NCBI GenBank assembly: GCA_964619885.1
Contig: CAZUGA010000003.1
Coordinates: 62,001 to 126,000 of the forward strand
DNA length: 64,000 nucleotides
Direction of reading: 5' to 3'
Source of the DNA: CAZUGA01 sp964619885
GTDB lineage: Bacteria > Pseudomonadota > Gammaproteobacteria > Methylococcales > UBA1147
Shown in pieces: positions 54,232-62,114 of this stretch. The translations under genes and the position numbers were made by a program. The notes under the pieces are model-generated. The model was given only the letters and a program-made list of their open reading frames with translations. It did not search any database and was not told where the DNA came from. Within the stretch, counting starts at the first letter, position 1. Each line of letters opens with the position of its first letter.

Positions 54232-55653
54232 CTAATGCATCAGCTTGCGCAATAACTTAATTTTATTACCGTAAGGGGCGTATACCAAGGGCACATCGAG
54301 CCAATTATGAGACCATAGCACGCCCTTCTTGTGTGAAAAACATTCAAATCCGTGGAACCCATGATAGGCTCCCATACCACTTTGACCGACACCTCCAAAT
54401 GGCAGGTATGGATTTACGATATGTAAAACACAGTTATTGATACAAGCGCCTCCAAATTGGAGTTTGGTCAACAATGTATCTTGTACCTGTTTATCGTTGC
54501 TAAAAATATAACATGCCAAAGGATAATGGGGGGTATTAGAGATAATGCCGAATATATCATCCAGATTATCGTAGTCAACGACTGGCAAAACTGGGCCAAA
54601 TATTTCTTCTGACATCACCGCATCATGTATTGTCACATCACGCAGAACCGTAGGTGCAATGTAACGGGATTCCGAGTCTGAACCGCCGCCTATTACAATC
54701 TTAGACTTATCAATTAACGATAAGATTCGCGAGAAATGACTATCATTGATGATTCGTGCATAATCTGGACTAAGTGTTGGATCTTCACCATAACTTCGTA
54801 AAATTCTGTTCTTCAAACATTCCAGAAACTGTTCCTTGATCTGCCTATGTACGATTAGGTAGTCCGGTGCGACACAGGTTTGACCGGCGTTTAAAAATTT
54901 AGTTGCTACGATTCGCTTTGCCGCGATATCCAGGTGGGCATCTTTATCTACAATACACGGACTTTTTCCACCAAGCTCCAATGTAACTGGGGTCAAATTT
55001 CGCGCCGCCGCAACCATAACGATAGTGCCAACCCGAGCGCTGCCGGTGAAAAATATATGATCGAATTTTTGCTCCAACAATGCAGTAGTTTCTGCGACCG
55101 CCCCGGGTACATATGCAACATAATTGGCATCGAAGGTTTCGTCAATCAACTGACCGATAACTTCACTGCAAGCAGGTGTCATTTCCGATGTTTTTACCAC
55201 CGCAGTGTTTCCGGCAGCAATCGCTACGATCAGTGGCGAAAGGGCCAACATGACCGGGTAATTATAAGGCGCTATGATCAAATTGACGCCACGCGGTGAA
55301 TACATTATGCGGCTGGACCCAGGCTGTACCAATAATGTTGAAAGTACCCATTTGGGTCTCATCCAACGTTTGAGTTTAGCTAAAGTTCCGCTCAATTCGT
55401 GCAAACAAAAACCGGTTTCGGACAAGTAGGCTTCAAATTCCGGTTTGGCCAAATCTTGCTTGAGCGCCGAGTGTAATCGTGCTTCATAGCGGACGATTGC
55501 CAATTTTAATTTCTTCAGGTTATCGACCCGCACCTGATAATCTAAGGTTACTCCTGAATTGAAATTTTCTCGAAGTCGCGCTACGACATCAGGAATTTGC
55601 TGGATAATTTGGTTCGAATGAACCGGATTTGCTTGTGTACTATTCATAGCCAT
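54232..55653 (-). CDS. NAD(P)-dependent aldehyde dehydrogenase (coniferyl/fatty aldehyde type)
   Basis: A 473-residue class 3-like aldehyde dehydrogenase. Asn131 (IIAPYNYP), Glu226 (TLELGGKSP) and the catalytic Cys260 (NAGQTC) are present, and the end PYLPFGGVGQSGMGAYHGFHGF is typical of coniferyl aldehyde and fatty aldehyde dehydrogenases. It oxidises an aldehyde to a carboxylic acid. The C-terminal hydrophobic tail that anchors eukaryotic fatty aldehyde dehydrogenases is absent. The neighbouring fadD suggests a long-chain aldehyde substrate, while the sequence type alone cannot separate it from coniferyl aldehyde. Confidence 0.88.
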   Translation of the reverse strand: MAMNSTQANPVHSNQIIQQIPDVVARLRENFNSGVTLDYQVRVDNLKKLKLAIVRYEARLHSALKQDLAKPEFEAYLSETGFCLHELSGTLAKLKRWMRPKWVLSTLLVQPGSSRIMYSPRGVNLIIAPYNYPVMLALSPLIVAIAAGNTAVVKTSEMTPACSEVIGQLIDETFDANYVAYVPGAVAETTALLEQKFDHIFFTGSARVGTIVMVAAARNLTPVTLELGGKSPCIVDKDAHLDIAAKRIVATKFLNAGQTCVAPDYLIVHRQIKEQFLECLKNRILRSYGEDPTLSPDYARIINDSHFSRILSLIDKSKIVIGGGSDSESRYIAPTVLRDVTIHDAVMSEEIFGPVLPVVDYDNLDDIFGIISNTPHYPLACYIFSNDKQVQDTLLTKLQFGGACINNCVLHIVNPYLPFGGVGQSGMGAYHGFHGFECFSHKKGVLWSHNWLDVPLVYAPYGNKIKLLRKLMH

Positions 55654-55764
55654 CCCTCGTAATCATTGCCACAAGTCCGATATTGGATTGTACAACTATA
55701 TTGGGAACTCTGATACAAAATGAATTAGGCAAATTTTGTGAATACCAACCTGCATCCCATCAAA

Positions 55765-57153
55765 TTATGAAGTCGTCTCGTCCTGGCGGGGGAAATCGAG
55801 CACTACTTTCAATCCAGGATTATTATTTTCCAGTCGAAGATCAATGTTATGCAGACTGGCGACCGCGTGCACCAAACTCAGGCCCAACCCATTCCCCGGG
55901 CTACTTCGGCTGGATTCCAGCCTATAGAACCGTTGAAAAACTTTCCCCCTCTCTGCCAGTGGTATACCGGATCCTGAATCAGCAACAATGAGCTGAATTT
56001 GGTTCTGTGTAGAGGATATTCGAATCTCAATTTGGCCTTTGGCAGGCGTATATTTAACCGCATTGTCGAGCAAATTTGCGATCGCCTGGGACAACAATTC
56101 TCGATCAACATGTACCTTTACTTCTTTCGCTAGGTAGATATCTAGTTGCTGGTTTTTCTCTTCGACCAGTGGTTCATAAAGCTCAACTACACCACGAACC
56201 AGTTCGGCCAGGTCGACCCAGCTAAAATGTTCGACCCGATTCTCGTATTCAATTCTAGCGATTCGCAATAATGCATTAAATGTATTCAACAACTCGTCGG
56301 CTTCGCGAACAGCTTGTTCAATACATTCGGTTTCACCGCCTGATTTAATGCTTTGTTTGTGCACTTCATCCAGGTGATTTCTAAGCCGTGCGAGTGGTGT
56401 TCTAAGATCATGGGCAATATTGTCAGAAACTCGGCGTACGCCCTCCATCAACATTTCAATTCTATCCAGCATATGATTCAAATTTTCTGAAAGCTGGTCA
56501 AAATCGTCACCCGTGTGATTAGTCGGTATGCGCTGGGACAAATCCCCATTCATAATTTCATTACTGGTTTGATTAATTGCTTCTATCCGCCGAATCAAAC
56601 TTCGGGTCATCGCTAAACCACCAATCAGTGCAAGCACGGCTGCGACCGCCAAACTGGAAATTAATGTCTTGGCAATGGCCCGCTGACTCATTTCCAAATC
56701 GTGTAGATCCCTCCCGACCAATAGATAAAAACCACCAAGCAAACGAAATCGCCGCGCCCGCGCTCTATGAATTGCCTCCTCTCCAAAATCTTTATCTTCC
56801 AGTACAAAATTCAACCAGCCGTCTGAGGTTTCCAATGCGTTCGGCCAACGGTTTAGATTCCCGACCAAAGCGCTCAAATTCTGGTCGGCGAGTAAGATCA
56901 AACCCGAACCTGTGGGTTTCTGTCCAATTCTTTCGTTGATCAGTTGAGTCAAACCGGTTATCCCACCGGTTTTATAACGTTCTTCTAAACCGGCAATTTC
57001 TATTTCAATAGTCGCATCCGTCTGTTGCGCCATATAATTTACTGTATAGAAAAAAATGAAGGCCAATAGCAACAGCGCTGAAATTATGAATAAGGTCACG
57101 TAGACCATCATCAGCAATAAGGTAGAACTTCTAAATAGGCTAATTCGTCGCAC
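55765..57153 (-). CDS. Two-component sensor histidine kinase (HAMP-HisKA-HATPase)
   Basis: A membrane sensor kinase of 462 residues from the GTG at 57153. The frame is open to an ATG at 57246, but that would overlap the regulator gene by more than 100 bp and lacks a proper N-terminus; the GTG gives a 14-bp overlap and a basic residue cluster before helix 1. Two membrane helices enclose a periplasmic sensor of about 130 residues, followed by HAMP, HisKA with NIAHDLRTPLARL (phospho-His), and an ATPase domain with LLDNAVKYTP (N-box), IVADSGSGIP (G1) and GNGLGLSL (G2). It phosphorylates the OmpR-type regulator encoded just upstream. The signal is unknown; the divergent degP-type gene suggests envelope stress or metal. 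Confidence 0.9.
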   Translation of the reverse strand: MRRISLFRSSTLLLMMVYVTLFIISALLLLAFIFFYTVNYMAQQTDATIEIEIAGLEERYKTGGITGLTQLINERIGQKPTGSGLILLADQNLSALVGNLNRWPNALETSDGWLNFVLEDKDFGEEAIHRARARRFRLLGGFYLLVGRDLHDLEMSQRAIAKTLISSLAVAAVLALIGGLAMTRSLIRRIEAINQTSNEIMNGDLSQRIPTNHTGDDFDQLSENLNHMLDRIEMLMEGVRRVSDNIAHDLRTPLARLRNHLDEVHKQSIKSGGETECIEQAVREADELLNTFNALLRIARIEYENRVEHFSWVDLAELVRGVVELYEPLVEEKNQQLDIYLAKEVKVHVDRELLSQAIANLLDNAVKYTPAKGQIEIRISSTQNQIQLIVADSGSGIPLAERGKVFQRFYRLESSRSSPGNGLGLSLVHAVASLHNIDLRLENNNPGLKVVLDFPRQDETTS

Positions 57154-57817
57154 GAAGGCAATACCCCGATCCGCGGATAGTATGTAATAACGGTTTTTCG
57201 AAATCTTTGTCGATCTTGCCGCGCAAGCGACTGATATGAACGTCAATTACGTTGGTTTGAGGGTCGAAATGGTAGTCCCAAACATTTTCTAACAGCATTG
57301 TGCGAGTCACGACCTGCCCAGCATGCCGCATCAAATATTCCAGCAGACGCAATTCGCGTGGTTGCAGGTCAAGCACCCGACCGTGACGCCTGACCTCTCG
57401 CGAGAGTAAATCAATCTGCAAATCACCAACCTGTAACAGCGTTTCAGTAGAATCCGTATCCAAACGCCGGTTCAATGCGTCCAAACGGGCTTCCAACTCC
57501 GAAAAAGCAAACGGTTTGACCAAATAATCATCGCTGCCGGCACGCAATCCTTGCACTCTGTCATCAACCTCCCCCAATGCACTGAGTATCAGCACTGGCG
57601 TCCGTTTATTGGCCGCTCTCAACGCTTTTATTACCGACAAACCATCCAATTTCGGCAGCATACGATCAACAACTATCGCATCGTAATCGTTCTCCATCGC
57701 CATGAACAAACCATCTTGTCCATCAGCCGAATGATCCACGCTATGACCACTTTCGTTGAGCCCCTTACATAGATAAGAGGCTGTCTGGCTATCATCCTCG
57801 ATAATCAATATACGCAT
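57140..57817 (-). CDS. OmpR/PhoB-family response regulator
   Basis: A 225-residue response regulator. The receiver domain has acidic pocket Glu7-Asp8-Asp9, phospho-acceptor Asp51 (AIVVDRMLPKLDG), a conserved Ser in LILSALG and Lys in YLVKPF. The C-terminal winged helix (about 130-225) shows DLQPRELRLLEYLMRHAGQV and VIDVHISRLRGKID. It belongs to the PmrA/QseB/CusR-like branch by sequence style. It is transcribed away from the degP-type gene, with a candidate binding site in the shared intergenic region, and its stop overlaps the start of the sensor kinase gene. Confidence 0.94.
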   Translation of the reverse strand: MRILIIEDDSQTASYLCKGLNESGHSVDHSADGQDGLFMAMENDYDAIVVDRMLPKLDGLSVIKALRAANKRTPVLILSALGEVDDRVQGLRAGSDDYLVKPFAFSELEARLDALNRRLDTDSTETLLQVGDLQIDLLSREVRRHGRVLDLQPRELRLLEYLMRHAGQVVTRTMLLENVWDYHFDPQTNVIDVHISRLRGKIDKDFEKPLLHTIRGSGYCLRATN

Positions 57818-57920
57818 TGGATGTCACTATTTTCAACGGCTTGGAAATAAGGTTTCAGCCAGTGTATACCAAATACCCAGTAGATCTACACACCCAAACA
57901 TTACAAAAATGTAATGCTGT

Positions 57921-57937
57921 GTTAAGGCTGGCGTAAG
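57921..57937 (+). promoter_or_regulatory. Candidate response-regulator box between regulator and degP-type gene
   Basis: Direct repeat GTTAAG-N5-CGTAAG with an 11-bp period, in the 200-bp divergent region 81 bp before the degP-type ATG. OmpR-family regulators bind tandem half-sites 11 bp apart, and PmrA/QseB-type sites have a CTTAA-N5-CTTAA-like shape. A second candidate is the CATTAC-N6-GTAATG inverted repeat at 57899-57916. Motif reading only. Confidence 0.4.
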
Positions 57938-58017
57938 CTTAACCGGCATAAGATAACGGCCAACATCGATTAAAACCTAAGACATTTTGAATTTTACGCG
58001 TGAGCAGGAGAGAAAAA

Positions 58018-59565
58018 ATGGCTGTTAAATACCACAAACTTTCTAATGAACCAGAACGTGTCACGGTTGCCGACAGAGGGCTGTTTAAAAAAACTGCAAT
58101 AGCAACGACCGCCCTGGTTGTTGCCGGCGTTATAGCAAGCTTATCTAACACTGCGCCAGCCAACAGCAAACCAATACCGCCGCAGGCGGCCAATTTTTCG
58201 GTTCAGCAACAAAGCGGAAGCATTGCAGATCTGATCGAAAATGTTAAACCTGCTGTAGTCAACATTTCGGTCACAGGCCGGGCTGCTGGACAGATAAACT
58301 ATCGGTCGAACCAACCGGGTTTCCCACCGGGTTCGCAGTTCGACGATTTCTTCCGTCATCATTTTGGTCGAGGACCCGGGAGCGGTTATCCGGCACCTGA
58401 GGTCAAAGCTGCGGGTTCCGGATTCGTAATTTCAGCTGACGGACTAGTCGTGACCAATAACCACGTGGTGCGAAATGCCGAGAAAGTGTCTATTAAACTA
58501 GATAACGGCAAGCAATATTCCGCCAAGATTTTGGGAACTGATCCCAAAACCGATTTGGCCTTATTGCAGATAAAAAGTTCGGACTCATTCGCCTACGTCA
58601 GCTTTGGTGAATCGGACAAAGCGCGGGTCGGCGACCAAATTGTCGCCATCGGCAATCCTTTCGGTCTGGGTAACACGGCGACAACTGGCATAATATCAGC
58701 GCGAGGCCGCGATATACATTCGGGACCGTTCGACGATTTCATTCAAATAGACGCCCCGATCAATCAAGGTAATTCAGGCGGCCCGTTATTCGACTTGAAC
58801 GGAAAAGTCGTTGGAATCAATACGGCGATCTATTCACCGAATGGCGGTAATGTCGGAATCGGGTTTGCCATTCCATCCACGCAAGCAAAATCAATTGTCG
58901 ATCAATTACGCAGCTCGGGTCATGTAGATAGAGGTTGGTTGGGGGTACAAATCCAACCGCTGACTAGCGAATTGGCGGAAAGTGTCGATCTGTCTAAAGC
59001 GGAAGGCGCATTGATCGTTAGTGTAGTGCCTAACAGTCCGGCACAACGTGCGGGTTTGAAAGTTGGCGATGTAATCACCACGTTCAACGGAAAAACGATC
59101 GTCAAACCTAAAGACCTTAGCCGTGTGGTTGCTACCGCGACACCAAATGAAAAGTATTCGTTAGACATTTGGAGAAAAGGCAAGCAACGTCATCTGACCG
59201 TAGTCACCGATGAATCTCCACAGAGTCAACAACAGGCATCGATCGCACCAAATCAGGCAGACGCGAAAAGCGGAAAACTTGGTTTGGCGCTGCTCCCGCT
59301 AAACCCACAAACCCGGCAAGAATTTAATCTGGGCAACACCGTGGAACACGGCGCAGTCATTGCTGACGTCGCAAACGGTAGTCCCGCCCATCAAACTGGA
59401 CTAATTGCCGGCGATGTGATTGTTAGAGTGGGCGACACAGAGATATCAAGCCCCGAAGAAGTTGTCGAAGCTGTTACTCAATCCAACACCGATACCATTG
59501 ACAAAATATTGTTATTGGTAACGCGTGGTAACAGTTCTCGTTTTGTGACACTCAAGGTCGCATAA
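58018..59565 (+). CDS. Periplasmic serine endoprotease of the DegP/DegQ (HtrA) family
   Basis: A 515-residue HtrA protease. The longest frame begins at a GTG at 58000, but an AGGAG ribosome-binding site at 58006-58010 points to the ATG at 58018. The N-terminus has a hydrophobic signal (TAIATTALVVAGVIASL). The protease domain has the full triad His149 (VTNNHVV), Asp179 (TDLALLQI) and Ser253 (QGNSGGPL), and two PDZ domains follow (about 295-375 and 420-510). It degrades or refolds misfolded periplasmic proteins. A strong terminator follows. The divergent two-component system probably controls it; HtrA genes next to such systems are common among gammaproteobacteria. Confidence 0.94.
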   Translation: MAVKYHKLSNEPERVTVADRGLFKKTAIATTALVVAGVIASLSNTAPANSKPIPPQAANFSVQQQSGSIADLIENVKPAVVNISVTGRAAGQINYRSNQPGFPPGSQFDDFFRHHFGRGPGSGYPAPEVKAAGSGFVISADGLVVTNNHVVRNAEKVSIKLDNGKQYSAKILGTDPKTDLALLQIKSSDSFAYVSFGESDKARVGDQIVAIGNPFGLGNTATTGIISARGRDIHSGPFDDFIQIDAPINQGNSGGPLFDLNGKVVGINTAIYSPNGGNVGIGFAIPSTQAKSIVDQLRSSGHVDRGWLGVQIQPLTSELAESVDLSKAEGALIVSVVPNSPAQRAGLKVGDVITTFNGKTIVKPKDLSRVVATATPNEKYSLDIWRKGKQRHLTVVTDESPQSQQQASIAPNQADAKSGKLGLALLPLNPQTRQEFNLGNTVEHGAVIADVANGSPAHQTGLIAGDVIVRVGDTEISSPEEVVEAVTQSNTDTIDKILLLVTRGNSSRFVTLKVA

Positions 59566-59612
59566 CACGACATTTATTGCAGCTATCCCCAAGCAATGGA
59601 TTGCCTTGTTCG

Positions 59613-59647
59613 ACCGGCGCAGATCAAGTATCTGTGCCGGTTTTTTT
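59613..59647 (+). terminator. Intrinsic terminator of the degP-type gene
   Basis: GC-rich stem ACCGGCGCAGA / TCTGTGCCGGT (one G-T pair, loop TCAAGTA) followed directly by a T-run (TTTTTTT), 48 bp after the stop. The T-run overlaps the stop codon of the convergent Nudix gene. Confidence 0.85.
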
Positions 59648-60164
59648 ATGCGCTTTCAGCGCATTGTAATGCTCGCCAGATTACACAAAATGTTTCAGTT
59701 AGCCCGCTACCGTTTTCAATCCAGTCGTTGATTTGCGCTTTCGTATACCAACATCCGTCTGCGATTTCCTCCGAATTAACATCAAATGGACCTGAATGTT
59801 CTAGCCTATATACCTGACAAAACTCCATTCCAGTAGACAACATCGGCGCCAATTTAAACAGCATCCGCGGCAATTTTTCCAAACGAATACCCAGCTCCTC
59901 TCGTAACTCACGAATCACGCATTGATCATAGGTTTCACCCGCATCAACGTGCCCTGCAGCCGAAGAATCCCAGAGCCCAGGATTAATATCCTTGTTATTT
60001 GATCGCTTTTGTAAATATATCCGTGAGCTGGGGTCGAAAATCAGCACGTGCACTGCCCTATGGCGTAAACCCAGCCGATGGATTTCCCCACGGGTCCGCT
60101 GTTCTATAACCGTATCGCTGTCGTCGACGACACTTAACAATTCGTACTCTGTCGAAGGTTCCAT
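59646..60164 (-). CDS. Nudix hydrolase
   Basis: A 172-residue Nudix enzyme. The Nudix box fits G-x5-E-x7-R-E-U-x-E-E-x-G-U: GHVDAGETYDQCVIRELREE followed by LGI (about residues 72-94 of the chosen protein). The sequence IYLQKRSNNKDINPGLWDSS ahead of it matches the isopentenyl-diphosphate isomerase-like and YfcD-like subgroup that hydrolyses nucleoside or similar diphosphates. The frame runs to 60200, but the ATG at 60164 overlaps the stop of the upstream DksA-like gene as TGATG, showing coupled translation, and leaves a normal N-terminus (MEPSTEYELLSVVD). The substrate is unknown. Confidence 0.88.
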   Translation of the reverse strand: MEPSTEYELLSVVDDSDTVIEQRTRGEIHRLGLRHRAVHVLIFDPSSRIYLQKRSNNKDINPGLWDSSAAGHVDAGETYDQCVIRELREELGIRLEKLPRMLFKLAPMLSTGMEFCQVYRLEHSGPFDVNSEEIADGCWYTKAQINDWIENGSGLTETFCVIWRALQCAESA

Positions 60165-60526
60165 CAAAGCTTTTCCCGTTGAGAAGCACACTGCACGCAC
60201 AGTGCCACAGACGGGTCCGCCTGTAGGCGCCCAATCGGAATGGCTTGATCACATTCTGTGCAAATTCCATATTCGTCATCAGCAATTCGACGCAAGGCTG
60301 ACGCAATATTGCGCAATTCCAGCTCCCGGCGTCTATTAGACTCCAGAGACATCGCCTGATTTTGCAATGCATCCATCCTAGATAGGCGGCCAACACGGCT
60401 TTGATCTAATTCAACCGTACCTGCCGCATCCCCTCCAGTTTTGACAACTTCCAACAATTCAAACTGGCGATTCTGCAAGGCTATTTTGAACTTTTGAAAT
60501 TCTATTTCGCTATCCTTCAGCACCAT
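60164..60526 (-). CDS. DksA/TraR-family C4 zinc-finger protein
   Basis: A 120-residue protein with a coiled-coil N-terminus (about 1-70) and a C-terminal zinc finger CTECDQAIPIGRLQADPS ending CVQC, two C-x2-C pairs. The spacing matches the TraR/DksA C4 type, which can bind in the RNA polymerase secondary channel. The coil-tip acidic pair typical of DksA itself is not clear, so this is more likely a DksA-like relative than DksA proper; a role in stringent response is therefore uncertain. It is the middle gene of a small unit with the DsbA-like gene (11 bp upstream) and the Nudix gene (overlapping). Confidence 0.87.
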   Translation of the reverse strand: MVLKDSEIEFQKFKIALQNRQFELLEVVKTGGDAAGTVELDQSRVGRLSRMDALQNQAMSLESNRRRELELRNIASALRRIADDEYGICTECDQAIPIGRLQADPSVALCVQCASQREKL

Positions 60527-60537
60527 CTTCCCATGTT

Positions 60538-61143
60538 TTACCGTAATTGATCCAAGGTCAGAGCAGGATCGGTATAATCCAATGGTATGGATGTGTAGCG
60601 GCCATCATTCTCAAGTACCAACGATGGAAAACCTGTTACGCCAACCAACCGAGCGAATTCAATCTGCCGATCCAGCTCTCGCTGGGTTTCTATAGAATTG
60701 AGCTCGTCTACAAAACGCCCTTGTTCCAATTCCAGAGAAACCGCCAAATCGATCAGGGTCGCATCATCAGAAGGATTGCGTGCTTGCAGGTAGTACGCAT
60801 TCTGAATGGCGAACACCATTGCCCATTCACATTGAGCGCCTTGGTTTCGTGCCGCGATCACTGCTCGGCATGCAGCGTAGGTTGACCTGCGCGGCCGGCA
60901 GAGCCGCCAAAAATCGAAATTAAACTCGGTTCCTGGGACACGTGTTTCGATAGTCCTCCAGATACTTTGGATCTTGGCCTGCATTTCGATGGGCATAGGT
61001 GCTGAATTGTCCGGTGCTAAACCACCCAATATACCTATTACATCAATTTTTTCTGGCAGCTTAGACAAAATTTCGTTCCAAACCGGACGAAAAGCCCAAC
61101 ACCAACTACACATTGGGTCATGCAGGTAATTCAGCTTTGGCAT
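60538..61143 (-). CDS. DsbA-family thioredoxin-fold protein
   Basis: A 201-residue thioredoxin-like protein without a signal peptide, so probably cytoplasmic. The active-site CSWC is at residues 12-15 (HDPMCSWCW), and the cis-Pro loop is GVTGFPSLVL near residue 175. Between them lies the helical insertion of the DsbA/FrnE group (STYAACRAVIAARNQG, WAMVFAIQNAYYLQARNPSD). FrnE-like members reduce or isomerise disulfides in stress. First gene of the unit with the DksA-like and Nudix genes. Confidence 0.88.
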   Translation of the reverse strand: MPKLNYLHDPMCSWCWAFRPVWNEILSKLPEKIDVIGILGGLAPDNSAPMPIEMQAKIQSIWRTIETRVPGTEFNFDFWRLCRPRRSTYAACRAVIAARNQGAQCEWAMVFAIQNAYYLQARNPSDDATLIDLAVSLELEQGRFVDELNSIETQRELDRQIEFARLVGVTGFPSLVLENDGRYTSIPLDYTDPALTLDQLR

Positions 61144-61224
61144 AATCAGGCCATTCCAGTTTTAAATCTTGGGCATGTTCTCAAAAACTGTCGCTCTGCT
61201 TTGATGAATAGCAACTCATTCAAA

Positions 61225-61704
61225 CTAGCGGACGTCAAGATTTTCGGGTAATTCAAAAATCAATTTATCACCACGCCCTATACCACGAGCGCTAAACCAA
61301 CCGGCAGGCATTTCCAAGGCATATAAGCCGGGCTCCCGTGATCTATAAAAAGCATGAGTCTTCAAAGGTTCCATTTCGAGCGTACCCATCACGATCTTAT
61401 GCCGGTCCACGAATGCGATAGACAACGGAAAGATGGTATCACGCATCCAGAAACTTAAGGATCGCTCCGCCGGAAAAACAAATAACATTCCCTGATTGTC
61501 CGGCAACGAATTTCTGTTTGATAAGCCGCAGGCTCGACTCTCGGGATCAGCCACCAATTCGACATTAACCGAATACGAAGCTATGGTCAGCGGAATTCTG
61601 TCGCGGCTTAAATCACAAGCCAAGGCTTGAAACATTAAGAGGAATGTACCCATTACGGTACTGAAAAAATTAATAGGGATTGTGAGGCGCCCTTGTAGAA
61701 TCAA
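61225..61704 (-). CDS. DUF192 family exported protein
   Basis: A 159-residue protein. The N-terminus (about 1-30) is a signal-like hydrophobic stretch; the frame starts with a TTG at 61704, and an ATG at 61653 would shorten it by 17 residues without removing the hydrophobic core, so the start is uncertain. The DUF192 domain is clear: VELVADPESRACGLSNRNSL, GMLFVFPAERSLSFWMRDTI, PLSIAFVDRHKIVMG and ALEMPAGWFSARGIGRGDKL in order. The biological role of DUF192 proteins is not established. Upstream of the DsbA-like gene by 81 bp. Confidence 0.88.
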   Translation of the reverse strand: MILQGRLTIPINFFSTVMGTFLLMFQALACDLSRDRIPLTIASYSVNVELVADPESRACGLSNRNSLPDNQGMLFVFPAERSLSFWMRDTIFPLSIAFVDRHKIVMGTLEMEPLKTHAFYRSREPGLYALEMPAGWFSARGIGRGDKLIFELPENLDVR

Positions 61705-62114
61705 GACTTATCGATACCAGAAGAAGTCAATCGTATCGTCAAAATTGACCGCCAAACAGCGACCTAACAGATATTACGCAGACATTGTCTGAAAGTAGCT
61801 CACCGCCAATAGCAACAAGCCCAACAGAGCGCAGCCAAACAATATTAGTAATCTTGCTTTCATACGCTGGAATCCAACACCTTAACGATTTAATCTTAGC
61901 CTATTACCGCGCAACATACGTGTCTTGTCAACGCGATAATTAGCATCGTATTTCCATATTACCGCAACTTTAGAAAAGTTTGAACAATTTCAACCGAAAA
62001 ACCGATAAATTCTATATTCCTTCGAATAAGGGGCTATTCAATATCATTCACGACAGGTTATCGATGGAAAGGCGACCTATATTCAACCCATAAGTGCATA
62101 ACTTGTAAAATCTA
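61705..62114. other. Gene-poor interval
   Basis: Apart from the 29-codon frame listed at 61774-61863 I see no coding sequence. The region is AT-rich towards the antiporter end and has no strong hairpin. Confidence 0.4.
61774..61863 (-). CDS. Possible 29-residue single-helix membrane peptide
   Basis: ATG at 61863 reads 29 codons to a TAA at 61774. The product is one predicted membrane helix (MKARLLILFGCALLGLLLLA) with a short polar end. The N-terminal Lys-x-Arg gives a normal inside-positive topology. The ribosome-binding site is weak (GGA about 10 bp upstream), so it may be chance. Confidence 0.3.
   Translation of the reverse strand: MKARLLILFGCALLGLLLLAVSYFQTMSA

Noticed and set aside
58000..58017. 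GTG at 58000 as start of the degP-type gene
   Set aside because: The AGGAG element at 58006-58010 lies inside that extension and is well spaced for the ATG at 58018.
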